From Parabacteroides sp. PF5-9 (GTDB lineage: Bacteria > Bacteroidota > Bacteroidia > Bacteroidales > Tannerellaceae), in the NCBI RefSeq assembly GCF_029893105.1, contig NZ_JARXWG010000006.1:83142-147141 (forward strand): a stretch of 64,000 bases of DNA, in the 5' to 3' direction. A program made the translations under genes and the position numbers. Each line of letters opens with the position of its first letter. The stretch's first letter is position 1. Shown piece after piece: positions 63,706 to 64,000 of the stretch. A model generated the notes under the pieces. The model ran no database searches. It was not told the DNA's origin and saw only the letters and a list, made by a program, of their open reading frames with translations.

Positions 63706-64000
63706 TTATTCCCAGTTTTAGTCCTTTTGAATTCTATTTTTAGATCGATTGCGACCGTTACTTAAATGTGATGGCAGACTTTCCGAAAAAAAACGAGAGA
63801 TAAATTCGTTTGACAATTATCAAACGAATATGACACAATTGTCGAATGATCATTCGACATCTGTCAAACGATCATTTCACAATTGTCAAATGAATTTTTC
63901 ATCGAAAAAATGACTTATCCTAAAATTGGTTGTCACATTTCGTCACTGTTTACTATAAAAGTTGACACAACCAAAACTCATCCCTAACAAGGTTGTCATT
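63706..64000. other. Intergenic region with repeat array
   Basis: No gene up to the window end. It holds array C. Confidence 0.6.
63799..63905. repeat. Array C: units with 22-bp period
   Basis: Units start at 63821, 63843, 63865 and 63887 (CAAACGAATATGACACAATT, CGAATGATCATTCGACATCT, CAAACGATCATTTCACAATT, CAAATGAATTTTTCATCG), with a related one at 63799. Inverted arms CGTTTGA/TCAAACG and a 20-bp perfect palindrome TGTCGAATGATCATTCGACA at 63840-63859 lie within it. Confidence 0.75.

Overview
The window is a Bacteroidales chromosome carrying a complete-looking Mu-type transposable prophage. The host assignment rests on recognisable Bacteroidales genes (HisRS, GroES/GroEL, PurA, Fur, the Maf/KdsC cluster, GT3 glycogen synthase with alpha-glucan phosphorylase) and on promoters of the Bacteroidales type (TTTG, about 19-20 nt, TAnnTTTG). 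Parabacteroides or a close relative is my best guess; the genus is not proven from sequence alone.

Layout. 1-1040 is AT-rich DNA with one frameshifted lipoprotein gene. About 1.08-37.66 kb is the prophage (about 36.6 kb): repressor (minus), a Ner-like regulator, MuA-like DDE transposase, MuB-like ATPase and a run of small early genes to a terminator at 10.4 kb; a leftward head/packaging operon (16455 down to 10747: small and large terminase, gp36-like connector, portal-MuF fusion, gpG-like protein, tail-completion protein); then a rightward operon (16627 on: ClpP-like prohead protease/scaffold, major capsid, lysis genes, tail tube, frameshifted tail chaperone, tape measure, tail tip, fibre). 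No sheath gene is seen, so a siphovirus tail is likely. The two late operons fire from mirrored promoters with identical boxes and spacing.

At the right end sits a diversity-generating retroelement (DGR). The fibre gene ends in a variable repeat (33603-33720); a 118-bp template repeat (33926-34043) follows, then a reverse transcriptase (34197-35489) and a possible accessory gene. Eleven of the twelve VR/TR differences fall at template adenines. A highly structured, pseudoknot-capable terminator element (about 35985-36131) separates the DGR from a small HTH gene and a Dam-type methyltransferase. Two near-identical 24-bp repeats near 37.6 kb look like the right-end transposase sites.

37.7-64 kb is core chromosome: miaA, an AraC regulator with an MBL/NTF2-like secreted protein, hisS with a large AT-rich in-frame insertion, groESL with a possible sigma-54 promoter, purA, fur, nitroreductase, kdsC-like, maf, an M20 dipeptidase, glycogen phosphorylase and synthase, an acyltransferase, an omega-amidase and an MFS transporter. 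Three intergenic spaces hold unrelated short repeat arrays that all share an exact 22-bp period.

Most notable: the phage DGR with its extended RT, the structured RNA-like element behind it, the HisRS insertion, and the 22-bp-period arrays.
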